From NCBI GenBank assembly GCA_902782465.1, contig CACZNH010000003.1, positions 124,001-188,000 of the forward strand: DNA of 64,000 bases, in the 5' to 3' direction. Numbering within the stretch: the stretch's first letter is position 1; each line of letters begins with the position of its first letter. Below, one piece after another: positions 24,631-33,084 of this stretch. The notes beneath the pieces were generated by a model. It saw only the letters and a program-made list of their open reading frames with translations. It was not told the origin of the DNA and did not search any database. The stretch comes from an uncultured Bacteroidales bacterium (GTDB lineage Bacteria; Bacteroidota; Bacteroidia; Bacteroidales; Muribaculaceae). The translations under genes and the position numbers were made by a program.

Positions 24631-25881
24631 TTAATACTCAAATTTCTTAGCGGGTACACCGATATAGGTGTTACCATTCTTGGGCTTGGTCATCAACACA
24701 CTGCCGGCGCCCAGGGTGATATTGTTGCCCACCTTGATGCGCTGCAGCACCACGCTGTCTACGCCAAACAGGTTGCACTCGCCCACACCTACAGAGCCCG
24801 ACAAGCGCACGCCGGGCATCAGGACGTTAAAGTTGCCCAACTCGACATCATGACCGAGCACATTTGAACCGTTGAGAACATTGAAATCACCCACGGTGAC
24901 ATTACAGGTAACGCTGCAACTGTCCTGAATGATATTGCCTTGACCAATGATGAACGTCTTGGGGTCCAGAACCCTGAATGACGGAGCAATCAGGTTAGGA
25001 TAGTATATGTTCTCGTTGGTGATGCGCTCAAGAATGAGTTTTCGCGTCATCGGGTCACCGACGGCTATGGCAATTGCGAGTGGTTCGTTGACGGAATTCA
25101 GATCATCCATGCCACCCATCACTTTACCATAATGCGAGACGGGAGTGCCCACCTCCTTGTTGTCATCATAAAAGCCGACGAACTCCCAGTTGCCTCTACC
25201 GGCACTGTTAATGCGCTGAATGCCTCCAGCAACCTCACGGCCCAAGCCGCCGGCACCGTAGATGGCAATCCGGTTGGGATAATTTTTCTGATTCTTTTCC
25301 TCGTCTGTTCTGACTCGGCAGGGGTTACCAAATGCCACCACTCTATCGGGGATGTCATCGACGACGACACTGCCGGCACCGATTACCGCCCACTTGCCGA
25401 TTTTCACACCCGGAATCACAACAGCCGCCGCACCAATCCATGCGCCTTCACCAATGTGGACATTACCGCACAGGGTTGCCTGAGGAGAGATGTGCACAAA
25501 ATCTTCAATCGTACACTCATGATCGACCGAGGCACCGGTATTGAGGATGCAATGCCGTCCCACTGCGGCATCACTCTGCACGATAGCTCCCTGCATGACA
25601 ACCGAGCCCTCACCGATTGTTGCATTTGGCGAAACGATTGCCGAGGGATGAATTACCGTACCGAACTCACATTTCAGTTTCTGTACAATCTGCCTGCGAG
25701 TCTCATTGTTTCCGATGCTGACGACAATAGGTGATTCACCATTCCAGTTATGAAAAACTGGGATTGACACCAATTCGTTAATTGACTTGTCGTCATCAAA
25801 CATCCCATCGACCTCAATTCCCGATGCCTTCAGGATGTCAACAATCACTTTAGCGTGTCCGCTTGCTCCGTATAGATACAT
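24631..25881 (-). CDS. Tandem fusion of two PglD/NeuD-type acyltransferases
   Basis: 416 residues, about twice the normal PglD length. The first half (1-190) is a regular PglD-like enzyme with the His121-Glu122 pair in DHECTI. After a short linker (about 191-203), a second complete copy (204-416) begins with IAIYGAGGLGREV. Its active-site position reads GHD (His344-Asp345), as in the stand-alone protein at 17789, which it matches closely to the last residue. I infer two acyl transfers, one acetyl-type and one with a special acyl group, on the same or successive amino sugars. The ATG at 25881 overlaps the PglC-like stop as TGATG, so the two are coupled. Confidence 0.9.
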   Translation of the reverse strand: MYLYGASGHAKVIVDILKASGIEVDGMFDDDKSINELVSIPVFHNWNGESPIVVSIGNNETRRQIVQKLKCEFGTVIHPSAIVSPNATIGEGSVVMQGAIVQSDAAVGRHCILNTGASVDHECTIEDFVHISPQATLCGNVHIGEGAWIGAAAVVIPGVKIGKWAVIGAGSVVVDDIPDRVVAFGNPCRVRTDEEKNQKNYPNRIAIYGAGGLGREVAGGIQRINSAGRGNWEFVGFYDDNKEVGTPVSHYGKVMGGMDDLNSVNEPLAIAIAVGDPMTRKLILERITNENIYYPNLIAPSFRVLDPKTFIIGQGNIIQDSCSVTCNVTVGDFNVLNGSNVLGHDVELGNFNVLMPGVRLSGSVGVGECNLFGVDSVVLQRIKVGNNITLGAGSVLMTKPKNGNTYIGVPAKKFEY

Positions 25882-26495
25882 CAATTATTTCCGTTAAATT
25901 TTTCCATTGTTGCCTGACCGTCTTGGGATATGCCATCACGGGCAAGCACTTTCTTTATCGTTGTAAATATCACTTGACAGTCTGTAAGAAATGAGCAGTG
26001 GTCAACATACCACACGTCTAGACTGAATTTCTCGCTCCAGGACAAGGTGTTGCGCCCGTGGCACTGTGCCCAACCTGTGATGCCGGGACGCACCTCGTGA
26101 CGCCGGGCCTGTTCAGGCGAATACAGTGGCAGATAATCGACGAGCAATGGACGGGGACCTATCAATGCCATGTCCCCCTTGAGCACATTAAACAACTGCG
26201 GCAACTCATCAATGCTTGTGGAACGCACAAAACGCCCCACACGTGTCAGCCGCTGCTCATCAGACAACAGTTTGCCGTCGGCATCGCGCTCATCGGTCAT
26301 TGTCTTGTACTTGACAATCTTAAAAATCTTGCCATTCTTGCCTGGCCGTTCTTGGAAGAAGAACGCACCAGCACCCTTATTGGCATAATGTAGCCAGATA
26401 GTCACCACCAGGAACAGCGGCGACAAACATATTATTGCAACGAGAGAGAGCACGAAGCCCAACACCCGCTTGATACAATCACGATAAATCTTCAT
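25881..26495 (-). CDS. PglC-like initiating sugar-phosphate transferase
   Basis: 204 residues. Small monotopic phosphoglycosyl transferase: a membrane-inserted N-terminal helix (about 10-35), FFFQERPGKNGKIFKIVKYKTM written in the usual order, the catalytic Asp96-Glu97 in SIDELPQ, and GDMALIGPRPLL then RPGITGWAQ. It transfers a sugar phosphate from a UDP-sugar to undecaprenyl phosphate and thereby starts the repeat unit. With PglE-like, PglD-like and PglA-like genes close by, the first sugar is probably a 4-acylamino-6-deoxy (bacillosamine-type) sugar. It is coupled to the NeuD-type fusion gene. Confidence 0.93.
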   Translation of the reverse strand: MKIYRDCIKRVLGFVLSLVAIICLSPLFLVVTIWLHYANKGAGAFFFQERPGKNGKIFKIVKYKTMTDERDADGKLLSDEQRLTRVGRFVRSTSIDELPQLFNVLKGDMALIGPRPLLVDYLPLYSPEQARRHEVRPGITGWAQCHGRNTLSWSEKFSLDVWYVDHCSFLTDCQVIFTTIKKVLARDGISQDGQATMEKFNGNN

Positions 26496-26509
26496 GCTAA
26501 CATAGTTTT

Positions 26510-26545
26510 CTTGCGACGGTCACTTCTCTTGCGACGGTCACTTCT
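26510..26545. repeat. Tandem 18-bp duplication at the end of an acyltransferase gene
   Basis: Two identical 18-base units (26510-26527 and 26528-26545) span the stop codon of the acyltransferase-3 gene and the spacer to the PglC-like gene. The unit is a multiple of three, but the stop codon lies within the first unit read on the minus strand, so the second is not translated. Confidence 0.85.
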
Positions 26546-27578
26546 TGGAAAAAGCGCCGTGCATCAACGCCAAAACCTTCTTGTAAAACTTGCCATACAA
26601 ATAAGCCGCCAACACGCACACCAAGAAATAAGCACACACCGACAGGAAGATATACAACAGGTTCCCGTTCATATAATCCAACTTCCAATGCAACCAAATG
26701 TCACGAATAACTGGATGACACACATACAAGAATGCAGATATTGTTCCCAAGAAGACTAAAACCTTTTTCGTTAAATGCCTCTTAATCGATATAAAGAATA
26801 GCACCGCTATAGTTGTACTGAAATACCATGCGTACTCGTTGACGCTTGCAAACAACAGCAGAGCAAGAAAAGCTATTGAGCAATAGACATTCTCGATGCG
26901 TCTAAACCACTGCGGGTGCTGAGCGGCATACATTCCCAGCGAGAAGTCCAAGAGCCACCCGATGCAATGCTGGTTCAATGAATGAACCAGTTTGTCGCTA
27001 TAAAAGTAGAATGAGCATGTCACCACCAGCGAGATGAGACACAACCATTTGGCCGGAATGCGACGCAGGATTAAGGCATACAGGATATAAAACTCAAAGG
27101 CAACCCTAAGATACCAAAAAGCGGCAGGATGAATCTCGTTTTTTTCAAAAAAACTATTCAGAAACGTCAATTGACCTAACACCTGGAGAAGCGATTTCCC
27201 TTCATCTACTTCTAAATTTCCAATTATGATAAAAGGGCATGCCAACAGAAGCAGTTTCAAGTAATGGTCCTTGATAAACGAGAACATGCTCGGCATTGTT
27301 TTGCCATATTTTTCGCTTAGGCCATAACCACTCAAAAAGAAAAAGATCGGTACTCCCATCCACCCCAAATAGGAAATCGGCCCAAGTATCAGATGCCCCA
27401 GGACATTGTTAATGAAAAAATCAGCTTTCGAGGGATCAAACCATGCTTCGTTTTCCGCAAATGGGATAACATTATGCGCAAGGTTATGTAGCACAATCAG
27501 CGTTATGCAGAGGCCTCTCAACCCCAGATTCTCTTTCTTGGAGATAACGTTATCAGTGGTCACTGGTGAATGGGCCAT
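26538..27578 (-). CDS. Acyltransferase 3 family membrane protein
   Basis: 346 residues from the ATG at 27578; the longer frame to 27746 would run into the neighbouring gene and adds non-membrane sequence. The start region KKENLGLRGLCITLIVLHN is followed by about ten membrane spans and LGWMGVPIFFFLSGYGLSEKY, the family hallmark. It probably O-acylates a sugar of the growing polysaccharide. An 18-bp tandem repeat covers its stop codon. It is 43 bases from the GT4 gene upstream and 42 bases from the PglC-like gene downstream. Confidence 0.88.
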   Translation of the reverse strand: MAHSPVTTDNVISKKENLGLRGLCITLIVLHNLAHNVIPFAENEAWFDPSKADFFINNVLGHLILGPISYLGWMGVPIFFFLSGYGLSEKYGKTMPSMFSFIKDHYLKLLLLACPFIIIGNLEVDEGKSLLQVLGQLTFLNSFFEKNEIHPAAFWYLRVAFEFYILYALILRRIPAKWLCLISLVVTCSFYFYSDKLVHSLNQHCIGWLLDFSLGMYAAQHPQWFRRIENVYCSIAFLALLLFASVNEYAWYFSTTIAVLFFISIKRHLTKKVLVFLGTISAFLYVCHPVIRDIWLHWKLDYMNGNLLYIFLSVCAYFLVCVLAAYLYGKFYKKVLALMHGAFSKK

Positions 27579-27621
27579 TCTCTTCCCTCGTATCAGTTCA
27601 TTAATGAAACCAACTATCCTT

Positions 27622-28767
27622 TCAGCCGAGGATTTCGTCGTAGAAGTCGTACAGGCACTGGCGCACGTAACCCTGCTCGAAGCGTGAGGCGATGAGTGGA
27701 CGGGCATTTGCAGCCATCGCAGCAACATCGTCGGGATGCTCAACAAAGCGTTTCATCGCCAGGTAAAGGGCCTCTTCATCCTTTGAGGGAATGATGACAC
27801 CGTTCTCACCCTCAATGATGATTTCACGCGAGCCGTTGATGTCGGTGACAATGCTCGGCAAGCCCATCGCTCCGGCCTCGATAACCACATTCGGAAAACC
27901 CTCGCGATAACTCGGGAACACCAGCGCATCAGCCGCGGCATAGAAAGGCCTTACATCATGCTGGCCTCCAACAGCCTCGATACCGTCACCCAATTCGATA
28001 CGACTTCGCGTCACTTGTGACACAGGATCCAGGTTGTCTTCTCGCGGGCCAACCAGCACTAGGTGTGTGTCGGGGTGCTCACGATGCAGGCGGTCGAAGG
28101 CTGCGACCAGCTCGTTAATGCCCTTGTCGCGCACGATACGGCCAACGAACACAAACGTGAAGCCCTCGTGAGCCGGGACCTCAATAGCCGCAGGATCAAA
28201 AATGCTCATGTCAATGCCCTTCACGTTACCGTAACCCAGCACCTTGAGGGGCTTGCGGGTGATGTGATGGTTGAGCAGGTCGCTCTTCACTCCCTCGCCC
28301 TCAGGGATGATGTGGGTCGCACAGGCACAGGTAATCCGGTCTGTCGTCATCAGGACCCGACGCTTGAAACCCGTTGACGTGGGCCACACCAGGCCCGTGA
28401 ATGTGTGGACACGGCGCGGCACTCCCGCCAGCCATCCTGCCACCATTGTCATCAGCCCGGCCTTGGGAGTCATCGAGTGAACCAAGTCGGGACGTTCCTG
28501 ACGCAGAGCGCGATACATCCGCCAGAGCGACTTCAAGTCACTCACGAGCGAGATGTGCCGTTCCATGGGCACAGCGATGGTGCGGATGCCTTCGGCACGA
28601 CCATACTCCTCCAATTCACTCATCCCCTGCCCCTCTGAGCCGGATTTTGTGTTGGGCGACGATATTGCCATACACTCAAAGCCCTCTTGCTTCAAGTGCT
28701 CGAAGATGCCGCTGCAAAACGACTTCAACGACGTCGGCACCGTCGTAGTCCTTATAATTTTCGTCAT
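27622..28767 (-). CDS. Glycosyltransferase family 4 (PglA-like)
   Basis: 381 residues, GT-B fold. The C-terminal half has FVFVGRIVRDKGINEL, VGPRED, YAAADALVFPSYREGFPNVVIEAGA and SREIIIEGENG, the GT4 donor site with the E-x7-E pattern. The N-terminal half reads DLVHSMTPKAGLM and VHTFTGLVWP. It resembles retaining GT4 enzymes such as PglA that add the second sugar onto an undecaprenyl-linked bacillosamine-type sugar, which fits its place upstream of the PglC-like gene. The donor sugar is unknown. Confidence 0.92.
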   Translation of the reverse strand: MTKIIRTTTVPTSLKSFCSGIFEHLKQEGFECMAISSPNTKSGSEGQGMSELEEYGRAEGIRTIAVPMERHISLVSDLKSLWRMYRALRQERPDLVHSMTPKAGLMTMVAGWLAGVPRRVHTFTGLVWPTSTGFKRRVLMTTDRITCACATHIIPEGEGVKSDLLNHHITRKPLKVLGYGNVKGIDMSIFDPAAIEVPAHEGFTFVFVGRIVRDKGINELVAAFDRLHREHPDTHLVLVGPREDNLDPVSQVTRSRIELGDGIEAVGGQHDVRPFYAAADALVFPSYREGFPNVVIEAGAMGLPSIVTDINGSREIIIEGENGVIIPSKDEEALYLAMKRFVEHPDDVAAMAANARPLIASRFEQGYVRQCLYDFYDEILG

Positions 28768-28770
28768 TCT

Positions 28771-29592
28771 TTACTCCTTATGATAGAAGCGGATATAATG
28801 AGACTGTTTCGGAATCTGGTCTTTTTCTGGTGGTAGCTGCATATAATCACCATACAGCAATCTCAGTACCTTGTCATATTCCTTTATGACCATTAACTGA
28901 TGTCCCTCAAACTCGAGTGTAGTATATTCCTCAAAATCCTTTTTCTCATAAAAGCCCCACTCGTCACAACAAGCCAGCTGGGCACAATGAGCAGAGTCGG
29001 CATACTTGGGTGATGTGATTCTTTTGATAAACCTTTCTATCGAGCGTCTAACAAAAATGCCATTCAAGAAAAGCACTTTCTTAACCATAATCATGTAATT
29101 TGGCCGCCCCCACTTATAATGGTTAAAAGGATTAGCCTTCGCCCCTCTTGAGATAACTGTTATTATCCATGAGCGGCTCAACTTTTTCCAACGTTTCTTG
29201 TGTTCCTCTTCATTATCAGAAATCGAATCCATCGGGAAAATATCAATCCATATTCCAGTTGTGTAATTGCTCCAAGGCGACCTGGTAATGATTAATGTGT
29301 CTTTCATATCACAGACCCTTGCAAACGCGAGAAAACTGTTCTTATCCTCAGGTGACACCAACTTGAAATGATCATCAGATTGATACTCGCGAACAAACCG
29401 GTCAAAATTCTCGCGAGTCATGATGATATCAATGTCGTCATCCCATGGAATGAAGCCCTTGTGACGCACTGCGCCAATCAAAGTACCGTATGCAAGTGAG
29501 TACGGAATATCATGTGCTACGCAGAAATCATGCACATGAAGAAGTACTTTTAGACTATAATGCTGAATTTCTTGAAGTGACAGTTCTTTCAT
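28771..29592 (-). CDS. LicD-family phosphotransferase, copy 1
   Basis: 273 residues. The LicD signature AYGTLIGAVRHKGFIPWDDD spans about 34-53, with the triple Asp of the nucleotidyltransferase fold and DIFPMD later. LicD enzymes move a phospho-alcohol (phosphocholine in pneumococcus, others elsewhere) from a CDP donor to a glycan. It is closely related to the copy at 33081 (same MKEL start, EIQ and FIPWDDDxDIIM). Its stop lies four bases from the GT4 gene start, and its start overlaps the GNAT stop (ATGA). Confidence 0.92.
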   Translation of the reverse strand: MKELSLQEIQHYSLKVLLHVHDFCVAHDIPYSLAYGTLIGAVRHKGFIPWDDDIDIIMTRENFDRFVREYQSDDHFKLVSPEDKNSFLAFARVCDMKDTLIITRSPWSNYTTGIWIDIFPMDSISDNEEEHKKRWKKLSRSWIITVISRGAKANPFNHYKWGRPNYMIMVKKVLFLNGIFVRRSIERFIKRITSPKYADSAHCAQLACCDEWGFYEKKDFEEYTTLEFEGHQLMVIKEYDKVLRLLYGDYMQLPPEKDQIPKQSHYIRFYHKE

Positions 29593-30212
29593 CTTTTATT
29601 TTTGAAAAAGAAAATGAGTTTGCCTAATGTTGTAAGAGAATTATCGCTTTTACGATATGACTTGTAGATGGTAGAAACTATAGAATAACGCACTGCACAC
29701 CATCCAGGGTTGGACCAGAACCAATGATGCTTTAATTGCTTCCTGAAGATGATTGAATAATAGTTCGCATTCCAATAGGTGTGTAGAGAAACAGGATAGA
29801 AACCATTCTTCTTGTGCCATGACACTGAGCTGGCGGCAAGTTCTGCAGTATCCGACTTGATGTATTCACATCCTTGTGATTCTGCAATTCTCATCCATTC
29901 GCTCATTAATTTAGTCCCTACGCCATATCGTTTATACTCGGGCTTTACCGCTAAGTTGGAATGATAGGCCCACGTCTTGTTAGGCTTACGGATAATACTT
30001 ATCGTCGCTGTTCCAACAAGATTGCCATTATCCTTATCCGTTGCAACCAGTACTATTTTGTTCGCACTGCGGCGCTCTAACTCTTCAGGTGTATAGAACG
30101 AACAAATGAAATTCAGCCCCTGGTCAAGTCTTTCTTGAAATGACTCTTTAAAGAGATTAACCAACTCTTCCCATGAGGTGTGTTCATCTTTTTGTTGAAT
30201 CTCAATGTTCAT
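29589..30212 (-). CDS. GNAT acetyltransferase, copy 1 of three related
   Basis: 207 residues. GNAT motif A is present (LAVKPEYKRYGVGTKLM), followed by SDTAELAASSVSWHKKNGF and a Trp/Tyr-rich C-terminus. The genes at 31216 and 36568 share the same plan: a Q-E-R-L-D-Q-G-L-N-F-like start, motif A, SDTAE-like, SVxWHxKNGF and NYY...FRxQ. They probably acetylate an amino group of a small precursor or sugar. The stop overlaps the LicD start, so this enzyme and LicD copy 1 are made together. Confidence 0.88.
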   Translation of the reverse strand: MNIEIQQKDEHTSWEELVNLFKESFQERLDQGLNFICSFYTPEELERRSANKIVLVATDKDNGNLVGTATISIIRKPNKTWAYHSNLAVKPEYKRYGVGTKLMSEWMRIAESQGCEYIKSDTAELAASSVSWHKKNGFYPVSLHTYWNANYYSIIFRKQLKHHWFWSNPGWCAVRYSIVSTIYKSYRKSDNSLTTLGKLIFFFKNKR

Positions 30213-30247
30213 TCACTCAAAAAACGTTGATTATCTGGCCAAACAGA

Positions 30248-31219
30248 CTAATGATTTACGCCATAATAGTGCCTCTTCACATAAAACGTTGCCAAGTAGA
30301 ACAACGGTTTCATGTAATAATAGGTCCACAGTCGTTTTCTCCGTTCCCCATATGTTGCAGCCAGGCATTTATCCTTATTGGCACTCAAGAAACGCTTCAT
30401 CACTTTTCTGTCTTCGTGATGGGAAGGCAACAACGTGAGTCCCTGGAAACAGACTTCTACTATGGGACCGAACTGGTGCCTCTCCAATGCCGGATAATGT
30501 GTCCTAATAAACTCCAAGCGTTGAAACTCACCAACCAGCCTATCATGAATTGAAGTTGTGGACCTCAATGACGAAGTGACGCTGCCTTGCCTATCTTTAC
30601 GATAGTAATATAAAATACGATTACTGAGATAAACCCCCGTCGACATGTTGTCAAATACCAGATGCATAATCGCAACATCCTCAAACGACAGTCCTACAGG
30701 AAACCTCACATCTTTAAATAGCCGACTCTTGAAAATCTTGTTCCATGCGTAATTGTACATCACTTCACGACGACGAATCAACTCACGGATAGCCTCCTCT
30801 TTCTTCAGCAGCTTAGGGGCCGATGTCACTTTAGGTTTAAGGATATCGCCCTGCTCCCAATATAAATAATATCCAAAGGCTACAACGTCAACCTGGTGTT
30901 CTATCGCCTCATCCAGGGCCACCTGGCAATAATCCTCACTGACAAAGTCATCACCATCGACAAACATGACATAATCTCCGGTCATGACATCCAGGCCTTT
31001 ATTTCTTGCAGCGCTAATACCGCCATTAGGCTGATGGAATACCCTGACGCGTTCATCATGCTCGGCATACTGGTCTGCTATCTCTGCGCTCCCATCGGTA
31101 GAGCCGTCATCTATCAGCAGGATTTCAATGTTGGTGTAGGTCTGCTCCAACAATGACTCGACACATTGCGGCAGATATTTCTCAATATTATAGACAGGAA
31201 CAATAATCGAAATTTTCAT
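30248..31219 (-). CDS. Glycosyltransferase family 2
   Basis: 323 residues with ISIIVPVYNIEKYLPQCVES, LLIDDGSTDGS, GGISAARNKGLD and VDGDDFVSEDY (DXD-type), a complete GT2 catalytic domain. The C-terminal third, with FRRLWTYYYMKP-like basic and aromatic residues, may rest on the membrane. Its start overlaps the preceding GNAT stop (ATGA), so it is coupled to GNAT copy 2. The donor is unknown. Confidence 0.92.
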   Translation of the reverse strand: MKISIIVPVYNIEKYLPQCVESLLEQTYTNIEILLIDDGSTDGSAEIADQYAEHDERVRVFHQPNGGISAARNKGLDVMTGDYVMFVDGDDFVSEDYCQVALDEAIEHQVDVVAFGYYLYWEQGDILKPKVTSAPKLLKKEEAIRELIRRREVMYNYAWNKIFKSRLFKDVRFPVGLSFEDVAIMHLVFDNMSTGVYLSNRILYYYRKDRQGSVTSSLRSTTSIHDRLVGEFQRLEFIRTHYPALERHQFGPIVEVCFQGLTLLPSHHEDRKVMKRFLSANKDKCLAATYGERRKRLWTYYYMKPLFYLATFYVKRHYYGVNH

Positions 31220-31881
31220 TCACCTTGCTTAAGCACGGAATTGCTAAAATAACTGAGCATTTTCACAATTATCTTCAATGGCCATTTGTACCTTCCATCT
31301 TCGTAATAGCACAATTTGCACTTCATAGAAGAGAACCAATAATGTACCTTGCAATACAACGAATTATTCCACAACGGATGAGGTTCTATTTGCCATCTAA
31401 AAACCTTAGAATAATAGTTGGTATTGGCAAAAGAAGCCAAACCAACTAACTTGTATCCGTTTTTTAGGTGCCATTTGACACTGCTTGTTGCACCTTCAGC
31501 AGTATCAGAAATAGTGTAAGCGCAGCCATTTTCTCTAGCTATTTCAACACGTTTTTTCTGCATCTTACTCCCAATTCCACCTCTCTTGCATTCGGGACTA
31601 ACATATATGAGCTCTTCATAAGAAAAATTATTGCCATGTTTGTCTTTTTTAATGGTAGAGCATGCTGTGCCTAACAAGTCATTGTCCCTATAGGCTACAA
31701 TAACAATCGAATCCTTTGTTTTTTCTCGATAGTCATCAGCAGACATACTCGCTACGATAAAATTCAAACCTTGGTCCAAACGCTCTTGTACCGAGGCATA
31801 AATTAACTGCATTAGGTCATCGTATGAGAAAGGACTATCTTCTATCCTGCATATTATCAGGTCTTTCTTTTCATCCTTCAT
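31216..31881 (-). CDS. GNAT acetyltransferase, copy 2 of three related
   Basis: 221 residues. Motif A reads IYVSPECKRGGIGSKM, then SDTAEGATSSVKWHLKNGY and NYYSKVFRWQIEPHPLW. It is a paralogue of the proteins at 29589 and 36568. It overlaps the nucleotidyltransferase gene by 11 bases at its start and the GT2 gene by four at its end. This tight packing links it to the NTP transferase and HAD phosphatase; I infer it acetylates an amino group on a small-molecule substituent or amino sugar. Confidence 0.88.
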   Translation of the reverse strand: MKDEKKDLIICRIEDSPFSYDDLMQLIYASVQERLDQGLNFIVASMSADDYREKTKDSIVIVAYRDNDLLGTACSTIKKDKHGNNFSYEELIYVSPECKRGGIGSKMQKKRVEIARENGCAYTISDTAEGATSSVKWHLKNGYKLVGLASFANTNYYSKVFRWQIEPHPLWNNSLYCKVHYWFSSMKCKLCYYEDGRYKWPLKIIVKMLSYFSNSVLKQGE

Positions 31882-32515
31882 AATTCCAATCCTTTATAAT
31901 TTCAGAAACACGTTGGTAGTCATTATAGGTGTCGATGTCATAGGCTCTGATTTTCAGACCCTTCATCGGCAAATGCGGTTCCAACATATTGAACACATTC
32001 ATTGAGCTGTATTGCAGGTGAGACTTGTGGAAACATGCCGGTCCCGTCCACTCGTAATCACCACACTCTCGGGAGAACTCCAACACGTCACCCACTTCAT
32101 TCACCTTTACGTAAACAGAATCATCGGATGATTTCTCGGAATAGCATATAAACTCGCCCTCAGTGTTCAATATCTTTTTAGCATCATCGGGATGCACCAG
32201 CAGGTCACCATCCCATTCCAACACATAATCGTGGGCATGGCGTGCCCCCAAGTAGAAACTAGCACCCGTCTTGGTTTCGAAATAGCGGTGATTAAAGATA
32301 AAAGTGACATCCTTGCGATACTTCAAGACCTCCTCAATGATTTCATTAGCTTGAAAACCTATCACAATGCGGACATCCTCAACATCCTTGAACAGTTCCA
32401 ACTGCCATGAGATGAGCGAACGCCCTTGTATCTTCACCAGGGCTTTGGTTAACCCCAAGCCGAGGCGCGAGCCAATTCCGGCACAACTTATAACAACAGA
32501 TTTAATTGTCGGCAT
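31871..32515 (-). CDS. LicC/PntC-like nucleotidyltransferase
   Basis: 214 residues. N-terminal VVISCAGIGSRLGLGLTKALVKI is the NTP-binding loop of sugar- and choline-phosphate nucleotidyltransferases (usually LAAGxGxR...PK; here the first Ala-Ala is Cys-Ala). LEWDGDLLVHPD holds the metal-binding Asp. Short LicC-like members make CDP-choline, and PntC relatives make CMP-aminoethylphosphonate; LicD genes nearby support a CDP-activated small molecule. It overlaps the HAD gene by 28 bases. A role as NDP-sugar synthase is possible. Confidence 0.85.
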   Translation of the reverse strand: MPTIKSVVISCAGIGSRLGLGLTKALVKIQGRSLISWQLELFKDVEDVRIVIGFQANEIIEEVLKYRKDVTFIFNHRYFETKTGASFYLGARHAHDYVLEWDGDLLVHPDDAKKILNTEGEFICYSEKSSDDSVYVKVNEVGDVLEFSRECGDYEWTGPACFHKSHLQYSSMNVFNMLEPHLPMKGLKIRAYDIDTYNDYQRVSEIIKDWNYEG

Positions 32516-33084
32516 AATGCGGTCTCATCAAAGAATAAATAATCAGTAATCGCAAACAGGCTCTTAGCGGGAGAATGTGTCATACCTGCCGCAATGGCAA
32601 TATCGGCATGGCGCATCGCCTCCAGGTCATTGTTGCCATCGCCAACAAACACGACGGTTTCACCAGCGGCCTTGAGGGTGTCTACCACCTGCTCCTTGCG
32701 CAAGATGGTATTGATTTTCACTACCTGGTTGTTTTCGACCTGCCCCTCAGAGCAATAGTATTCACAACCAATCCGTTTCAACAGGCTCTCGCACCAGCAG
32801 GACAGATTTCCTGTGACTATTACACACTGCTCTTTATTAGCAGATATAAATTCCTGCAGTCGGGGATACAGGGGAACACTTGACAGCAAGTCATTCACTT
32901 CGTTCACAGGCAGTTGCCCCAAAATGCCCACCCTCTTGATAAAACTCTCGACAAACGGGACATTGCCTTGAACCGTTTGCCGCGTGAGTTCCATTATCTC
33001 ATCCTGGACATTGAAGTGCTCTGCAATCAACGGAAGCGTTTCCATCGACGTCACAGTGCCATCTAAATCAAATAAGAACTTCAT
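32488..33084 (-). CDS. HAD-IB phosphatase (phosphoserine-phosphatase-like)
   Basis: 198 residues from the ATG at 33084, which overlaps the LicD stop as ATGA; a TTG four codons earlier is less likely. Motif I is FDLDGTVTS, motif II VTGN, and motif IV VGDGNNDLEAM. The SerB-like cap is short. It probably removes a phosphate from a three-carbon or amino-alcohol phosphate, or makes the free precursor for the nearby nucleotidyltransferase. The 28-base overlap with that gene suggests a shared pathway. Confidence 0.88.
   Translation of the reverse strand: MKFLFDLDGTVTSMETLPLIAEHFNVQDEIMELTRQTVQGNVPFVESFIKRVGILGQLPVNEVNDLLSSVPLYPRLQEFISANKEQCVIVTGNLSCWCESLLKRIGCEYYCSEGQVENNQVVKINTILRKEQVVDTLKAAGETVVFVGDGNNDLEAMRHADIAIAAGMTHSPAKSLFAITDYLFFDETALCRQLNLLL

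Noticed and set aside
10837-25881. Aryl-polyene or flexirubin-type pigment cluster
   Set aside because: ACPs, KASIII, ligase and SDR are present, but the KASI/II and chain-length-factor pair, dehydratases, ammonia lyase and exporters of such clusters are absent, and the genes are interleaved with sugar enzymes.
26538-27746. Longer start for the acyltransferase-3 gene at 27746
   Set aside because: The extra 56 residues overlap the neighbouring GT4 gene and look like its shadow; the ATG at 27578 precedes the conserved first membrane span.
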